Below are positions 63,757 through 64,000 of a stretch of 64,000 bases of DNA, piece after piece (positions within the stretch are counted from its first letter, which is position 1; every line of letters begins with the position of its first letter). Source of the DNA: Acidobacteriota bacterium (GTDB taxonomy: Bacteria; Actinomycetota; Acidimicrobiia; Acidimicrobiales; Microtrichaceae); NCBI GenBank assembly GCA_003577145.1, contig QEUP01000002.1:124001-188000 (forward strand), written 5' to 3'. The translations under genes were made by a program, and so were the position numbers. The notes beneath the pieces are model-generated. The model searched no databases and was not told the DNA's origin. It saw only the letters and a program-made list of their open reading frames with translations.

Positions 63757-64000
63757 ATGGCCGAGGAGCGCCCCCTCGAGGAGCAGGTCCGGTTCCGGGT
63801 GGAGAACCGTGTCGCGTGGATCACCATCGACCGGCCTGAGGTCGGAAACGCCTTGAGCCCGCCGTGCCGGGACCGCATCAGGGACCTTGTCAACGGCCTG
63901 AACACCTCGTATGAGGCACGAGCGATCGTCCTCACCGCCACCGGCGAGAAGATGTTCTGCCCCGGCGCTGACCTCATGTACCGACGCGAGGAGCTCGAGC
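63757..64000 (+). CDS. Enoyl-CoA hydratase/isomerase (5' part only)
   Basis: Starting at ATG 63757 with GGAGGAGC as Shine-Dalgarno, the open frame runs off the window after 81 codons. It contains VENRVAWITIDRPEVGNALS and TGEKMFCPGADL, both typical crotonase segments. It is divergent from putA. Confidence 0.8.
   Translation, partial: MAEERPLEEQVRFRVENRVAWITIDRPEVGNALSPPCRDRIRDLVNGLNTSYEARAIVLTATGEKMFCPGADLMYRREELE

Overview
This is a high-G+C actinobacterial chromosome segment. Gene content (DUF4012, DUF3152, an LAXTG-type sortase substrate, many acyl-CoA dehydrogenases and thiolases, steroid-ring ipd genes, apparently leaderless transcripts with a -10 box 6-7 nt before the start codon) points to Actinomycetota. 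My best guess is an Acidimicrobiia-like lineage, but the sequence does not prove the class. I saw no tRNA, rRNA or CRISPR array.

Layout. 0-3.4 kb: the 5' part of an AbiEi-domain protein leaving the window, a DUF4012 membrane protein and a small wall-anchored protein. 3.4-12.7 kb: mixed housekeeping genes (acyl-CoA synthetase with an APH-like phosphotransferase, a flavin split-barrel protein, pcm, an S1-repeat RNA-binding protein, threonine aldolase, a DUF3152 metzincin-like protein, an L,D-transpeptidase). 12.8-20.5 kb: a six-gene minus-strand surface-glycan operon (two polytopic GT-C enzymes, a Stealth-like protein, two GT4-type genes, one carrying two glycosyltransferase modules, and a small leading ORF). 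20.6-21.4 kb: a TetR regulator. 21.6-29.7 kb: a 2608-aa secreted RHS/YD-repeat polymorphic toxin with an A+T-richer C-terminal tip, followed without a gap by a small membrane protein that is a good immunity candidate. 29.75-32.14 kb: remnants of at least three transposase genes. 32.3-36.1 kb: a GT2 enzyme, an SCO6745-like protein, and a thiolase/DUF35 pair. 36.3-38.5 kb: an FmdB zinc ribbon, a VapC toxin whose antitoxin gene has lost its DNA-binding half, and a FetAB-type ABC exporter.

38.6-46.5 kb is the steroid C/D-ring (HIP-CoA) degradation cluster: a divergent SDR, then echA20-ipdA-ipdB-ipdC, two acyl-CoA dehydrogenases (FadE31/FadE32-like) and fadA6. A 15-bp palindrome of the form CTGACGNMCCRTCAG lies upstream of echA20 and also upstream of the thiolase/DUF35 operon, suggesting shared control. 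46.6-64 kb: an MMPL exporter whose 3' end overlaps an antisense 49-aa membrane protein, YceI, an AidB-like dehydrogenase, an amino-acid antiporter with a small lipoprotein, cysS, an MDR dehydrogenase, leuS (apparently leaderless), a cupredoxin lipoprotein under a possible iron box, a thioesterase, bifunctional PutA and the start of a crotonase.

A 55-bp palindromic element (core GGCCCCTATAGGGGCC inside TGTGAAC/GTTCACA arms) occurs three times, always intergenic, and matches no repeat class I can name. With the RHS toxin/immunity junction it is the most interesting signal in the window.
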